Shown in pieces: positions 8,038-16,110 of a stretch of 64,000 nt of DNA (within the stretch, counting starts at the first letter, position 1; each line of letters opens with the position of its first letter). Source of the DNA: Bacillus sp. es.034 (lineage in GTDB: Bacteria > Bacillota > Bacilli > Bacillales > Bacillaceae_B); NCBI RefSeq assembly GCF_002563655.1, contig NZ_PDIY01000001.1:3136001-3200000 (forward strand), read 5' to 3'. A model generated the notes under the pieces. The model ran no database searches. It had not been told where the DNA came from and saw only the letters and a list, made by a program, of their open reading frames with translations. A program made the position numbers and the translations under genes.

Positions 8038-9162
8038 TTAAACAACGGGAATCGGACCAGGTTGTTTCACTGTGAGGACATCTTTAGGTACCCATCCCTC
8101 TTTCCCATTTTTCTTAATTAAGTCATAACCCCTGCAACTACTATCAACAACCGATATGATATCTCCATAATCCACAGAGATCTGCGCACATGAAAGATCC
8201 GTTTTTGCCGAATACGTTCCCTCTTCACTTTGATGAATGTACTCATTTTTAACATATAATTGATCATCCGTTCCAACTTGTTTGCACAGTGTAAAGTGCT
8301 CAGATGGTTGAAGAGGTATCAATTCATAGTTTGGGTAGGAAATGGATCCCGACATGATCGGGTCCGATATGTAACCCTTCACTACTTCACATGTTTGGTG
8401 ATGATCTGTATAGATTTGGGAATAACTGTCCCCGTTCTTTTTTCTATGTATGATAAATGCATTTAACTGACCTGTCGATTTAATGACATTCCCACCGTCA
8501 ATGGCGATGATTTTCTTACCTTCATTTACAATCGGATTATTGGAAGGAATGTCACTGGAATAGTTGACAACGGGCCAATGGCCAACAATGACATATTTCC
8601 CTGTTTGATGTGATTTCTCCAGGAATGCTGGCATCGTGATCGCAGATATTCGATCCGTTTCTCTCCAATCCCCACGATCATCAAGACCTGCATGAACGAA
8701 AATATAGTCGTCTGTCTCAATTGCAGTCGGCAATTCCATCAGCCACTCGATTTCATGAGAGAAATGTTGAGTGAGTATATCCTTCACCTCCTGAACCGCA
8801 GTATCTTCTTTTAGTTCAAACCCTACTTCATCAAGCCACTCCTTTAATACGGAATGTTTTCTTGATCTGATGTAATTCATCAATTTAGGGTTCTCTTCAA
8901 GAAGATCTTCCACCACAGTGTCGCAATTCCCTTCCGTTACATGGACGTTCGGGTTCGTCTTTATTAAATCCATGATATATCGGACAGTGCCTTTACTATT
9001 GCTTCCTTTTTCACAAAGATCACCGTTAATGAATAGATGGTCTTCTGAACTGAAATTTACTTCTTGTAACAGTTTGGTAAAAAGATTCAGTTCTCCGTGA
9101 ATGTCCGAGATTACTATGACTCTGCCTTGACTTGGTAATGTCACTCTTTTTATTTTCTTCAA
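8038..9162 (-). CDS. Calcineurin-like metallophosphoesterase with C-terminal extension
   Basis: The N-terminal ~220 residues are a metallophosphoesterase, with VISDIHGEL, FINGDLCEKGS, the variant GNCDT, a later HAGLDDRGD and GHWP. These supply the two-metal ligands. The C-terminal ~150 residues are a separate beta-rich part, perhaps SH3-like (GDIISVVDSS, then GYDLIKKNGKEGWVPKDVL). The TTG at 9162 has AAGGAG 6 nt upstream; an in-frame ATG at 9192 has only a poor site, so the shorter form is preferred. The gene follows the deoxyribosyltransferase-like gene by about 35 nt and is probably co-transcribed, which fits nucleotide or nucleoside metabolism. Confidence 0.78.
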   Translation of the reverse strand: MKKIKRVTLPSQGRVIVISDIHGELNLFTKLLQEVNFSSEDHLFINGDLCEKGSNSKGTVRYIMDLIKTNPNVHVTEGNCDTVVEDLLEENPKLMNYIRSRKHSVLKEWLDEVGFELKEDTAVQEVKDILTQHFSHEIEWLMELPTAIETDDYIFVHAGLDDRGDWRETDRISAITMPAFLEKSHQTGKYVIVGHWPVVNYSSDIPSNNPIVNEGKKIIAIDGGNVIKSTGQLNAFIIHRKKNGDSYSQIYTDHHQTCEVVKGYISDPIMSGSISYPNYELIPLQPSEHFTLCKQVGTDDQLYVKNEYIHQSEEGTYSAKTDLSCAQISVDYGDIISVVDSSCRGYDLIKKNGKEGWVPKDVLTVKQPGPIPVV

Positions 9163-9197
9163 TGCCGTCTCCTTCCTCGAGCAATGGTCCATCGCTC

Positions 9198-9602
9198 TTA
9201 TTCATTTGCGCTGTAAATTCGGCTTTCTAGAACATATTCTAATAATTCCTCTATACTTCCCGAACACTTTTCCACCTCATGTAAGTGGTAAAATGTAGTC
9301 GTGTTTGCAAGATCATGTACCTCACCATTGGGAGAATACAAGATGATCCGTTTTCCAAGGCCAAGCGCTATTCCCAGTTCGACGTGACTTCCTTTTCCAC
9401 CAGGGAGCATGATGATGACCACATTTGATTCAGTGATGGCATCTTTTTCATTCTGTCCGATATGCTGAAGGTCTTTCACTGTTGATGCGCGATCATTCCT
9501 GGTCCAATCATATGTATGGATAAAGCCTTTTTCTTCTAACCGGGCACTTACATATCGCACAAGATCCGTATTTGCAAAACTTGAACCAATATAAAAATTC
9601 AT
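9198..9602 (-). CDS. Nucleoside 2-deoxyribosyltransferase-like protein
   Basis: A 134-residue Rossmann-like protein. An early FYIGSSFANTD motif is followed by a long variable part, a DAITESNVVIIMLPGG segment and the hallmark SHVELGIALGLGKRI that carries the family glutamate. Members swap bases on deoxynucleosides or hydrolyse nucleotides; many short Bacillus members are uncharacterised. The ATG at 9602 fits AAAGGGTG; the GTG at 9611 overlaps that site. It lies directly upstream of the metallophosphoesterase gene. Confidence 0.75.
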   Translation of the reverse strand: MNFYIGSSFANTDLVRYVSARLEEKGFIHTYDWTRNDRASTVKDLQHIGQNEKDAITESNVVIIMLPGGKGSHVELGIALGLGKRIILYSPNGEVHDLANTTTFYHLHEVEKCSGSIEELLEYVLESRIYSANE

Positions 9603-9707
9603 CGTTAACACCCTTTTTTATAGAATACTATTTTCGAATCAATTTACGTTGCTGTTCATCCATTACGGACAGATAAAAAGAATAAGAAAATCATTATTAT
9701 TTACTTA

Positions 9708-9866
9708 CTAACCCATAACGAGGAAAATAATCAATACAAGTCCAGTGAACATATAGGTTGAGTATTTCTTTCTGTTGATTCCTATTCTAAGTTCCCAAAG
9801 ACCGACTGTTATTAGATAGGCTCCCAGCAGTCCCATGACAAAAGGCAGTATGAAAAAAATGAACAA
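9708..9866 (-). CDS. Small two-helix membrane protein (52 aa, TTG start)
   Basis: An unannotated-size gene read by hand. TTG at 9866 is preceded 5 nt upstream by GGGGGAG and is followed by 52 codons to TAG at 9708. The product begins MFIFFILPFVMGLLGAYLI and continues with a short polar loop (WELRIGINRKKY) and a second helix ending in IIFLVMG. This gives two membrane segments with a positively charged cytoplasmic loop. It is followed by the 9198-9602 gene about 105 nt on. The family is not recognised. Confidence 0.55.
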   Translation of the reverse strand: MFIFFILPFVMGLLGAYLITVGLWELRIGINRKKYSTYMFTGLVLIIFLVMG

Positions 9867-9977
9867 TTCAGCTCCCCCATCTCTAAAACAGCTACGTATA
9901 TTCCGTACTTATATACGTTTACACCTATTCCAATTATTCCAAATTATTTTATAAAACACAATCCTTTCCAAAATATA

Positions 9978-10010
9978 AAGGTGCCACCCAAACATAAGAG
10001 TTGACACCTT
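9978..10010 (-). terminator. Intrinsic terminator after the DUF421 gene
   Basis: The nine-bp stem AAGGTGTCA/TGGCACCTT has one G-U pair, with the T-rich tail TTTATATTTT on the minus strand. It lies about 65 nt beyond the stop at 10076. Confidence 0.5.
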
Positions 10011-10075
10011 CTCTATTCCTTCAAACGGTCCCGACGCCGATCAATGTATAGTGTTCCATTTTCCTGCAACTCAAC

Positions 10076-10714
10076 TTAAAATACATCTTGAAGTTTCACT
10101 TGGAAGTAGTTCAACTGATTTCGAAGCCACTCTTCTGATATACCCACTTCCTTTAAGTTAGTATAAAGAATATTCCCATCGACGATTAATTCTGTTGGTA
10201 TGTAAGTAGGTTTACCGGTAATGATATCCTGATCCTTTTTAGTTAATGGTTGATTACCGGATTTTAAAAATACGGTCAATTTCCCATCAGGTTCGAAAAT
10301 GGCCGTGTCGACTTCGTTAGTAGAAAAAACATTTTTTTCTCTTAGTAGCATGCTCAAATCGTCCATATTCAGATGATGTTTCCCTAACGTATCTTCAAGA
10401 ATTTTACCATCCTTCATGACAATGACCGGCTGCCCATCCATCACTACCCGTGCCCTCGGTGATTTGAGTCCGATATATCCAACCAGGAGCGTTAAGACAC
10501 TCCACCACACAAGGCTGGTCAGCCCTTCAAAAAAAGGCGTCTTCGATTCACCTGCAATGTCTGCTGCTATGGAACCAATGGTTATCCCGGTAATATAGTT
10601 AAAAAAAGTTAACTGGCTCAATTGTTTTCTTCCGAGCAAACGGGCGACAAGGAGGAGAACCAGGAAGCTTGCAGTGGAACGGGCAATCATTTCAAATAAA
10701 TCCACGTGAATCAA
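10076..10714 (-). CDS. DUF421 membrane protein (YetF/YdfR family)
   Basis: A member of the DUF421 family. Three N-terminal helices (LVLLLVARLLGRKQLSQLTFF is the typical first-helix/loop region) are followed by a soluble domain with MKDGKILEDTL, the DLSMLLREKNVF motif and LIVDG near the end. B. subtilis has several paralogues; some affect spore or membrane properties, and the molecular function is open. A longer frame begins at ATG 10813, but TTG 10714 has TTTAGGAG upstream and gives a family-like N-terminus and length (212 aa), so it is preferred with reservation. Confidence 0.72.
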   Translation of the reverse strand: MIHVDLFEMIARSTASFLVLLLVARLLGRKQLSQLTFFNYITGITIGSIAADIAGESKTPFFEGLTSLVWWSVLTLLVGYIGLKSPRARVVMDGQPVIVMKDGKILEDTLGKHHLNMDDLSMLLREKNVFSTNEVDTAIFEPDGKLTVFLKSGNQPLTKKDQDIITGKPTYIPTELIVDGNILYTNLKEVGISEEWLRNQLNYFQVKLQDVF

Positions 10715-10821
10715 TTCGGTTCGACTCCTAAAGGTATTTTCTATTAGTATTGTTAAATAAGTATCTAATATACTTAACCCCGTCACCATGCATTTTAAGA
10801 ATTCCGCTACCATCTACCTGC

Positions 10822-11412
10822 TTATGAAGGTATAACGATATCAGCCATCTCTGCAGGTTGATACCGATTGATGTAGTATTCTTCTGCCTTCCAATATCTT
10901 TCCTTGAATTTTGAAATATTCTTTCTCGTTTCATTAGATTCGCGGTTAAACCGGGTCTCCCTCGGGCAATCCAAATAGATAATCTTATCAAAAAAAAGCT
11001 TCCATTCCTCCCGCTGAAGGAATACTCCTTCTATGATGATCAATCCTTCTTTGGATAGGGGAATAGTCTTGTTTTCATGAGTGTCCGTTGATCCGTCATA
11101 AAAAGGGAGAGTGATCTGTTCCACTTTCTTCAGCTTTTGAAAGAAATGAGTGGAAAGCCATTCAACATCCCATTGCAGATGAAAATATTCCTTCCATTCT
11201 TCTAAACCAGTATGATAACGGCGTTCCCGTTCAACGATAAAATCATCCAGATGAAAAATTTGATAGGGACGTTCTTCTTTCTCTAATGCAAAGCTTAATT
11301 GTTGAACCAAAGTTGTTTTCCCCGAACGACTTAATCCGTCTATCCCCAACAGAAACCTCGAATCAACATTCTGGGCACCCACACTCTTCAACAAATCCAA
11401 ATACGAATTCAT
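10822..11412 (-). CDS. P-loop kinase, uridine kinase-like
   Basis: A 196-residue P-loop protein. Walker A is GIDGLSRSGKTTL (about residues 24-36). A FHLDDFIVER segment resembles the catalytic/substrate aspartate region of uridine and pantothenate kinases, followed by LIIIEGVFL (Walker B-like) and a DCPRETRFNRE lid-type arginine segment. It most likely phosphorylates a nucleoside or small alcohol. The ATG at 11412 is 8 nt from GAGGAG; the GTG at 11421 overlaps the site. It lies between the long hairpin of helD and the DUF421 gene, and the latter may be co-transcribed. Confidence 0.75.
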   Translation of the reverse strand: MNSYLDLLKSVGAQNVDSRFLLGIDGLSRSGKTTLVQQLSFALEKEERPYQIFHLDDFIVERERRYHTGLEEWKEYFHLQWDVEWLSTHFFQKLKKVEQITLPFYDGSTDTHENKTIPLSKEGLIIIEGVFLQREEWKLFFDKIIYLDCPRETRFNRESNETRKNISKFKERYWKAEEYYINRYQPAEMADIVIPS

Positions 11413-11474
11413 CTTATCCACTCCTCTACCTCTTTGAAAGCTTTACATTATATTTTACCATTATTTTCATAAAA

Positions 11475-11550
11475 GAGGGACGGACCTCTCTTTTCAGAGC
11501 AAAATCCTTTTGGATAGGGATTCCTTCTGAAAAAAGGAGGTCCGTCCCTC
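11475..11550. repeat. Long hairpin with GAGGGACGGACCTC arms; helD terminator
   Basis: The arms 11475-11497 and 11527-11550 pair almost fully (outer 14 bp perfect). An inner AATCC...GGATT pairing adds a second stem. It starts 3 nt past the helD stop and is followed on the minus strand by TTTTATG, so it can act as helD terminator. The same arm sequence recurs at 16077, 20738 and 62867. Confidence 0.75.
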
Positions 11551-11553
11551 ATT

Positions 11554-13842
11554 CTATGCTTGGATAAAGTGGGTTGGTTTGCCGATGCTGTAGAGCTTAA
11601 GTTCGTGCATGGCCCGTGTGCATGCGGTGTAGAATAGTCTTCGGAGATTTTCTTCACCATATGAATCGGCGTTGTAAATGATGACGGCGTCGAATTCGAT
11701 TCCTTTGGCTAAGTAGGCAGGTATGACTACAACGCCTTGTTCATATTCGAGGGAGACGCTTTTCATGAGTTTAAGGTTCTCTACATGGTTTAATGAACCA
11801 AATACCCGCTCACTTTCTGCAGCCGTTTTGCATATGACCGCGATTGAATGGTACCCATGGGCCCTCCAATTCTCAATCGTTCCGGTCATTTGATCGTGCA
11901 GGTCATCATGGTCCGTGACTGTCGTTATGACAGGTTTTTCTCCATCCCGTTCGAATGCGGAAATATGATCCCCGCCGGGAACCAGCCTTCGTGTAAAATC
12001 TATGATTGGTTTAGTGGACCGGTAGCTCTCGGTCAGGTTAATCTGATCTGTTTCATCCGGACCATACAATTCTGTCAGCTTACTGAAATCAACATGTTCA
12101 TTTGCATGAGCAAAGATCGCCTGATTAAAATCTCCGAGTACGGTCAATTTGGCTGAAGGAAACAGCCTCTTGATGAATTCAAATTGAAACGGAGAGTAAT
12201 CCTGTGCTTCGTCGATGAGTACATGCTTAATGGAAGTATTCGTTTGGAAACCGAGAATCAGTTCTTTTAATAGTAAGAATGGGGTCGCATCTTCGTAATA
12301 CAGTTTCTCCTCGTCAAGCATATTCAATGTAGACCGGCAGATATATTCCCATTTTTCCGGTGTTTTCTTACTTATTAATGAACGAATGATCAAAGGGTCT
12401 GTAAAGATCTGTTGATACACACCTTTTACATCCACATATTGGAGTGTCTTGATCCATTTACGGAGCTTCTTGCACCTTTTCCGTACAACCAATCTTCTCA
12501 ATGCTTCGTACTCTACTTCGTAATCATCGACGATATTTCTCTTCCTAAAATACTTACGTGCCTTATGGTATTGCTCATTGCTCATCAATTCAATGGCTTC
12601 TTCCACCCAAGGCTCCATCCGTTCTTGTTTCTCCGCTTGATCGATTTGACTGTTAAGCCATTCAGTCAGCTTTTCAAGCCTATTATGGAAACGAAGCGAT
12701 ATGTCACATGAATAGAAACGCTCGGTGATTTCTTCAGCGGAGAGAATCGTCTTTCCCCTGAACTTAATTCCTTTAAACTTCATCCCTGAATCCTCTAAGG
12801 ATTTCCTATATGATTTGATTGCTTCAAAGAAATCTGTAGATGCTTTGAATGGGATGCTCGACGTACGTGTTTCATACGTTTGAGGGTTATCCTCCTTCCT
12901 CAACACGTACTCGAGTTGATCATAAGGACCTTCCACCTGAAATTCCATGCTTAATCGGTGGTCCAAATACTCCTGGAAAGTCACCTGCTCCATGTTTTCT
13001 TCTCCAAGTTCAGGCAGAACTTGAGAAACATAACTGTTGAACATAGAGTTTGGTGAGAACAAAACGATTTGATCCGCTTTCAAGGTTTCCCTATATTTAT
13101 ATAGTAAGTACGCGATACGCTGCAGGGCAGCCGATGTTTTACCACTTCCTGCTGCTCCTTGAACAATGAGAAGCCTGCCGTGATCATGCCTGATAATCTG
13201 ATTCTGCTTCTGTTGGATCGTGGCGACGATGCTATGCATGTGATTGTTTGTTCTTTTACCAAGTACCTCTTGTAAAATCTCATCCCCGATCGTGAGGCTC
13301 GTATCGAACATGGACTGAATCACACCATCCCTGATGATATATTGCCACTTGCTTTCCACGACCCCACGGATGATGCCCCCCGGAGTGGTGTATTCTGCCT
13401 GCCCTGGTGGATAATCGTAATAAACACTTGAAATGGGCGCCCGCCAATCATAAATAAGAAAGTCATCCCCCGTTTGGTCAGTTAGGGTCGATATCCCGAT
13501 ATAAACCCTTTCAGTGGATTCTCCTTCTTCCGTGAAATCGATCCGGCCGAAATAGGGCTTCCCTTTCATCCTGTGCAATGCCGATAATTTTTTAAGTGCC
13601 TGTTTGTGAGTACTCTCCGAAACCGTCAACGATTGCGCCTGCTGCCTTAAAGCAATAACGGTTTCCAGAAAGTCATCGAAGGTATCTGTGTTTACCTTTA
13701 CTTCATCCCAGAAATGATTTCGGGTCTCCGCCACTTCCTCCTTGCGCCTTCCTGTTTCGGTTTCCAGGGTTTCGATCTGTCGCATGATGGTATCAATCAC
13801 ATCGTCCACTCGCTTTTGCTCAAGCCTAATGTCAGATTTCAT
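11554..13842 (-). CDS. helD: RNA polymerase-recycling helicase-like ATPase HelD
   Basis: A 762-residue superfamily 1 ATPase of the HelD class, close to B. subtilis HelD length. It has an N-terminal coiled-coil arm (residues 1-95). Next come Walker A GAAGSGKTSAAL (about 232-243), LIDEAQDY (Walker B, near 550), a QINLTESYRST motif and a C-terminal GIEFDAVIIYNAD segment. HelD uses ATP to dislodge RNA polymerase from stalled complexes and DNA. A clear AAGGAG precedes the ATG. It is a single-gene unit: an orphan plus-strand promoter lies directly upstream and the long hairpin just downstream. Confidence 0.92.
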   Translation of the reverse strand: MKSDIRLEQKRVDDVIDTIMRQIETLETETGRRKEEVAETRNHFWDEVKVNTDTFDDFLETVIALRQQAQSLTVSESTHKQALKKLSALHRMKGKPYFGRIDFTEEGESTERVYIGISTLTDQTGDDFLIYDWRAPISSVYYDYPPGQAEYTTPGGIIRGVVESKWQYIIRDGVIQSMFDTSLTIGDEILQEVLGKRTNNHMHSIVATIQQKQNQIIRHDHGRLLIVQGAAGSGKTSAALQRIAYLLYKYRETLKADQIVLFSPNSMFNSYVSQVLPELGEENMEQVTFQEYLDHRLSMEFQVEGPYDQLEYVLRKEDNPQTYETRTSSIPFKASTDFFEAIKSYRKSLEDSGMKFKGIKFRGKTILSAEEITERFYSCDISLRFHNRLEKLTEWLNSQIDQAEKQERMEPWVEEAIELMSNEQYHKARKYFRKRNIVDDYEVEYEALRRLVVRKRCKKLRKWIKTLQYVDVKGVYQQIFTDPLIIRSLISKKTPEKWEYICRSTLNMLDEEKLYYEDATPFLLLKELILGFQTNTSIKHVLIDEAQDYSPFQFEFIKRLFPSAKLTVLGDFNQAIFAHANEHVDFSKLTELYGPDETDQINLTESYRSTKPIIDFTRRLVPGGDHISAFERDGEKPVITTVTDHDDLHDQMTGTIENWRAHGYHSIAVICKTAAESERVFGSLNHVENLKLMKSVSLEYEQGVVVIPAYLAKGIEFDAVIIYNADSYGEENLRRLFYTACTRAMHELKLYSIGKPTHFIQA

Positions 13843-13873
13843 CTAAGCACTCCTTCAACTAAAAAATTCAGGG

Positions 13874-13903
13874 TTGACTAATAAGTGTGTTATGTTATAT
13901 AAT
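13874..13903 (+). promoter_or_regulatory. Strong SigA-like promoter with no downstream plus-strand gene
   Basis: TTGACT (13874-13879) and a perfect TATAAT (13898-13903) are 18 nt apart on the plus strand, facing away from helD. The nearest plus-strand gene is about 6 kb away. Confidence 0.55.
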
Positions 13904-13909
13904 TATTAT

Positions 13910-14035
13910 TGAGGTAATATGAACACTTTTACCTCGTTAAAAGTGTTTCTGTATTAATTTATCATAATCACATGACATTTACAATAACAAAATCAAACCT
14001 GCACCAACTATTTATCATAGTGGTGCAGGTTTTTG
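13910..14035 (+). ncRNA. Candidate ~125-nt small RNA from an orphan promoter
   Basis: Downstream of the orphan promoter is a perfect hairpin (AACACTTTT/AAAAGTGTT, about 13922-13948). After it comes a 10-bp stem, ACCTGCACCA/TGGTGCAGGT, ending in TTTTTG at 14035. A 12-codon frame with a GAGGTAAT site (13919-13957, peptide MNTFTSLKVFLY) overlaps the first hairpin, so the RNA might instead carry a leader-like peptide. Existence of the RNA is inferred from signals only. Confidence 0.35.
13997..14035. terminator. Bidirectional intrinsic terminator
   Basis: A perfect 10-bp stem with a 14-nt loop. TTTTTG follows on the plus strand and TTTGATTTTG on the minus strand. It ends the NTF2-like gene at 14063 and would end any transcript from the promoter at 13874. 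Confidence 0.75.
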
Positions 14036-14062
14036 TGTATATAGTTATGCTTCTCTTCCGTT

Positions 14063-14449
14063 CTAAAAAACCCCATTTTCGTTTACTGGATCTTCCGGAA
14101 TCGGTTGACCTATGTCCCATAATTCTACGATTCTTCCATGTTGGAATCGAAAAATGTGGACAACCACTGCCCCTGGATCCCCGGGATTCTGCCTTACATG
14201 GGAATGAACCGCTACTGTCTCTTCATCTGCCATCGCTCGTTTCACTTCAAACCTCTTATCGGGATTTTTTACGGCATTGTCTTCCATGGCGAGCATGAGC
14301 GATTCCGGGTCACCACGAAAATAGGGGTTGTGATGACAAAAATCATTTCCTGTATAATCTTCAAACGCTCCCCGGACATCCCCTGACGCCACTCGTTCCA
14401 GAAATGAAACAGCTATTTCTTTTATGGACCTTGAATATGATTCAGACAC
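14063..14449 (-). CDS. NTF2/SnoaL-like protein
   Basis: A 128-residue single-domain protein with the cone-shaped NTF2/SnoaL pattern: an N-terminal helix (KEIAVSFLERVASGDV), DFCHHNPYF, a strand with VAVHSHVRQNP, and the typical end VVHIFRFQHGRIVELWDIGQ. Such proteins are small-molecule isomerases, cyclases or binding modules; no specific substrate can be named. The start is uncertain. GTG 14449 has AAAGGGTG 6 nt upstream, ATG 14455 is nearly contiguous with it, and a longer frame from 14476 lacks a site. Confidence 0.75.
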   Translation of the reverse strand: MSESYSRSIKEIAVSFLERVASGDVRGAFEDYTGNDFCHHNPYFRGDPESLMLAMEDNAVKNPDKRFEVKRAMADEETVAVHSHVRQNPGDPGAVVVHIFRFQHGRIVELWDIGQPIPEDPVNENGVF

Positions 14450-14498
14450 TTCCATCACCCTTTCACTATATACCACTTAGTATATTAAACACTCTTCC

Positions 14499-14699
14499 CT
14501 ACCTCACTAGTACTTCATAAGAAGTTCCGTTAAAGAATAAAGTGATGTCCCCTATCGTTCCAATGCAAAAAAAGGTGAAATAATAGGTTGCCTTTGTCAC
14601 TTCTTTTTTGAAAAGCTCTTTAAATGCTTGAATAAAAAGCCGATCAAATTTAAACCAACTGAGTATCCAGGCAATGATAAGGAAACTGGCGATTGTCAT
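14499..14699 (-). CDS. Small membrane protein, function unknown
   Basis: 66 residues with a first helix (IASFLIIAWILSWF), a basic amphipathic linker (KELFKKEVTKATYY) and a second hydrophobic stretch (FTFFCIGTIGDITLFF). GGGAGAG sits 7 nt before the ATG. It follows the YgjP-like peptidase gene by 36 nt in the same direction, so it is likely the third gene of the YehS-YgjP unit. Function unknown. Confidence 0.6.
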   Translation of the reverse strand: MTIASFLIIAWILSWFKFDRLFIQAFKELFKKEVTKATYYFTFFCIGTIGDITLFFNGTSYEVLVR

Positions 14700-14735
14700 T
14701 TTCCATCTCTCCCAACTTGCTGGTGGCTCTACTCA

Positions 14736-15443
14736 CTATATCGTCATCTTCCAATTAGTACTTGCCAGCCATTTCTCTTTTTCTTTATAATCAGGTACAA
14801 TCTTCCCTACCAACCTCCAGAAAGATCGATCATGGTTGAGGTGGATCATATGGCACATCTCATGAACAACGACATAATCGATGACCTCCTGGGGTGCCAT
14901 GGCCAATTTCCAATTAAAGGTCAGCTGCCTTCTACCGTCGCATGTCCCCCATGTCTTTTGACTATCCGAAATGCGTACCGACCGGGGCTTGACCTTAAAA
15001 TGGTGTTGATGTTTAGCAATGCTGCTCTCTACCATAGACTTGCACCTCTTGTAGTAAAAACGTTTCAACGCCTGCTTTATCCGTTCCTCTTCAAGCTCTC
15101 TGACTTGGATTTTCAGCGTATCCCCGCTAAAAGTGACAGAGTCTTTCGTGATGTCAGGGGTATGAAGAACTTCAATGGGAAAGCTTTTTCCGAGATACAA
15201 GAAAGGTTCTCCATGCTGATAGGACTTTATCTGAGGGCCATTTAAGCGCTCTTTCATCTCTTTCGATTTCTGCAGGATCCCATCCCAGTGTTTCTCCAGC
15301 AATCGAATGACAGATTCTTCATCCGTCCCTTTTGGTGCTTGGACTTCAATATTTCCATAGCTATCTAGAAAAATGCCGATGGATTGACGGTTTTTATATT
15401 TAAGCTGGAATTGAATCGTCTTTCCTGAATACGTATGATCCAT
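14736..15443 (-). CDS. YgjP-type (DUF45/M48-like) metallopeptidase
   Basis: A 235-residue member of the YgjP/DUF45 family. The zinc motif HExxH is present as HEMCHMIHLNHDRSFW (about residues 183-198), with the preceding family block SVRISDSQKTWGTCDGR and LTFNWKLAMAP. The family resembles wedge-like minigluzincins; physiological substrates are unknown. The start ATG is 3 nt beyond the yehS-like stop, so translation is coupled. The C-terminus is basic and tryptophan-rich. Confidence 0.85.
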   Translation of the reverse strand: MDHTYSGKTIQFQLKYKNRQSIGIFLDSYGNIEVQAPKGTDEESVIRLLEKHWDGILQKSKEMKERLNGPQIKSYQHGEPFLYLGKSFPIEVLHTPDITKDSVTFSGDTLKIQVRELEEERIKQALKRFYYKRCKSMVESSIAKHQHHFKVKPRSVRISDSQKTWGTCDGRRQLTFNWKLAMAPQEVIDYVVVHEMCHMIHLNHDRSFWRLVGKIVPDYKEKEKWLASTNWKMTI

Positions 15444-15446
15444 CTC

Positions 15447-15950
15447 CTAATCCCTATATCGGATTGCCAATCCCTTTAAGAAGTTCCGCGCGTAGCGGTC
15501 ACCGCAAATCCGGTAATTTTTATGGCCCTCTCTTCGTAAAATCGCACCTAATTCTCCTTTGGTGATATGTACGTCAGCTAATTCCAGGATCTCAATCATA
15601 TCCTCACTGGTTAAGGAGAGCGCAATCTTAACTTTTTTCAAAAGAAGATTATTCACATGTTCATACGTTAATTCCGGTCTTTCCGCCTGTCCAGGCTTAG
15701 GCTCCCGTTTCCCTCTTTTGAACGTGATAAAGCCATTTAAAAAGGATTCGAACATCTCATCATCACAATGGATGTGTTCGTCCTCTTCATTCATACCTTC
15801 TTCTTGATCCATTGACTTCGTCAGCACTTTCATCACTTCATCTTTCGATAATTCTATTCCTCCATGCTTGAAGATGTCTACCATTTCTGTATTTTTAAGA
15901 TCGAGAGCGTACCGCAATCGAATTAAGATATCGTTATTATCAATATTCAT
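15447..15950 (-). CDS. yehS: DUF1456 family protein, YehS-like
   Basis: 167 residues with the two-repeat DUF1456 layout: each half begins with an NN(D/L)(I/L)L-(R/K)-(L/V)-(R/K)-YAL/IAL pattern (residues 4-20 and about 102-118) and a motif about a nucleobase-like helix (MVDIFKHGGIELSK; MIEILELADVHITK). The linker between is acidic. Conserved in many bacteria with no known function. CAGGAGG precedes the ATG. First gene of the unit with the YgjP-like peptidase. Confidence 0.82.
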   Translation of the reverse strand: MNIDNNDILIRLRYALDLKNTEMVDIFKHGGIELSKDEVMKVLTKSMDQEEGMNEEDEHIHCDDEMFESFLNGFITFKRGKREPKPGQAERPELTYEHVNNLLLKKVKIALSLTSEDMIEILELADVHITKGELGAILRREGHKNYRICGDRYARNFLKGLAIRYRD

Positions 15951-16076
15951 CTGTATGCCTCCTGAGAATTTGCGTTTACTAATTCATTAGCTTACCATCT
16001 TAACGATATAAAAAGAAGCTTGCATGCTAAGATTCTTAATATCATAGGCAAAATCTAATTTGTTGTGAACAAATGA

Positions 16077-16106
16077 AAGGTCCGTCCCTCGAAGAGAACA
16101 GACCTT
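16077..16106 (-). terminator. Terminator of the HAD gene, a GGGACGGACC-type hairpin
   Basis: On the minus strand GGTCTGTTCTC pairs with GAGGGACGGACC (several G-U pairs) and is followed by TTTCATTTGTT. It lies 5 nt past the stop at 16111 and belongs to the same arm family as 11475-11550. Confidence 0.6.
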
Positions 16107-16110
16107 ACTT

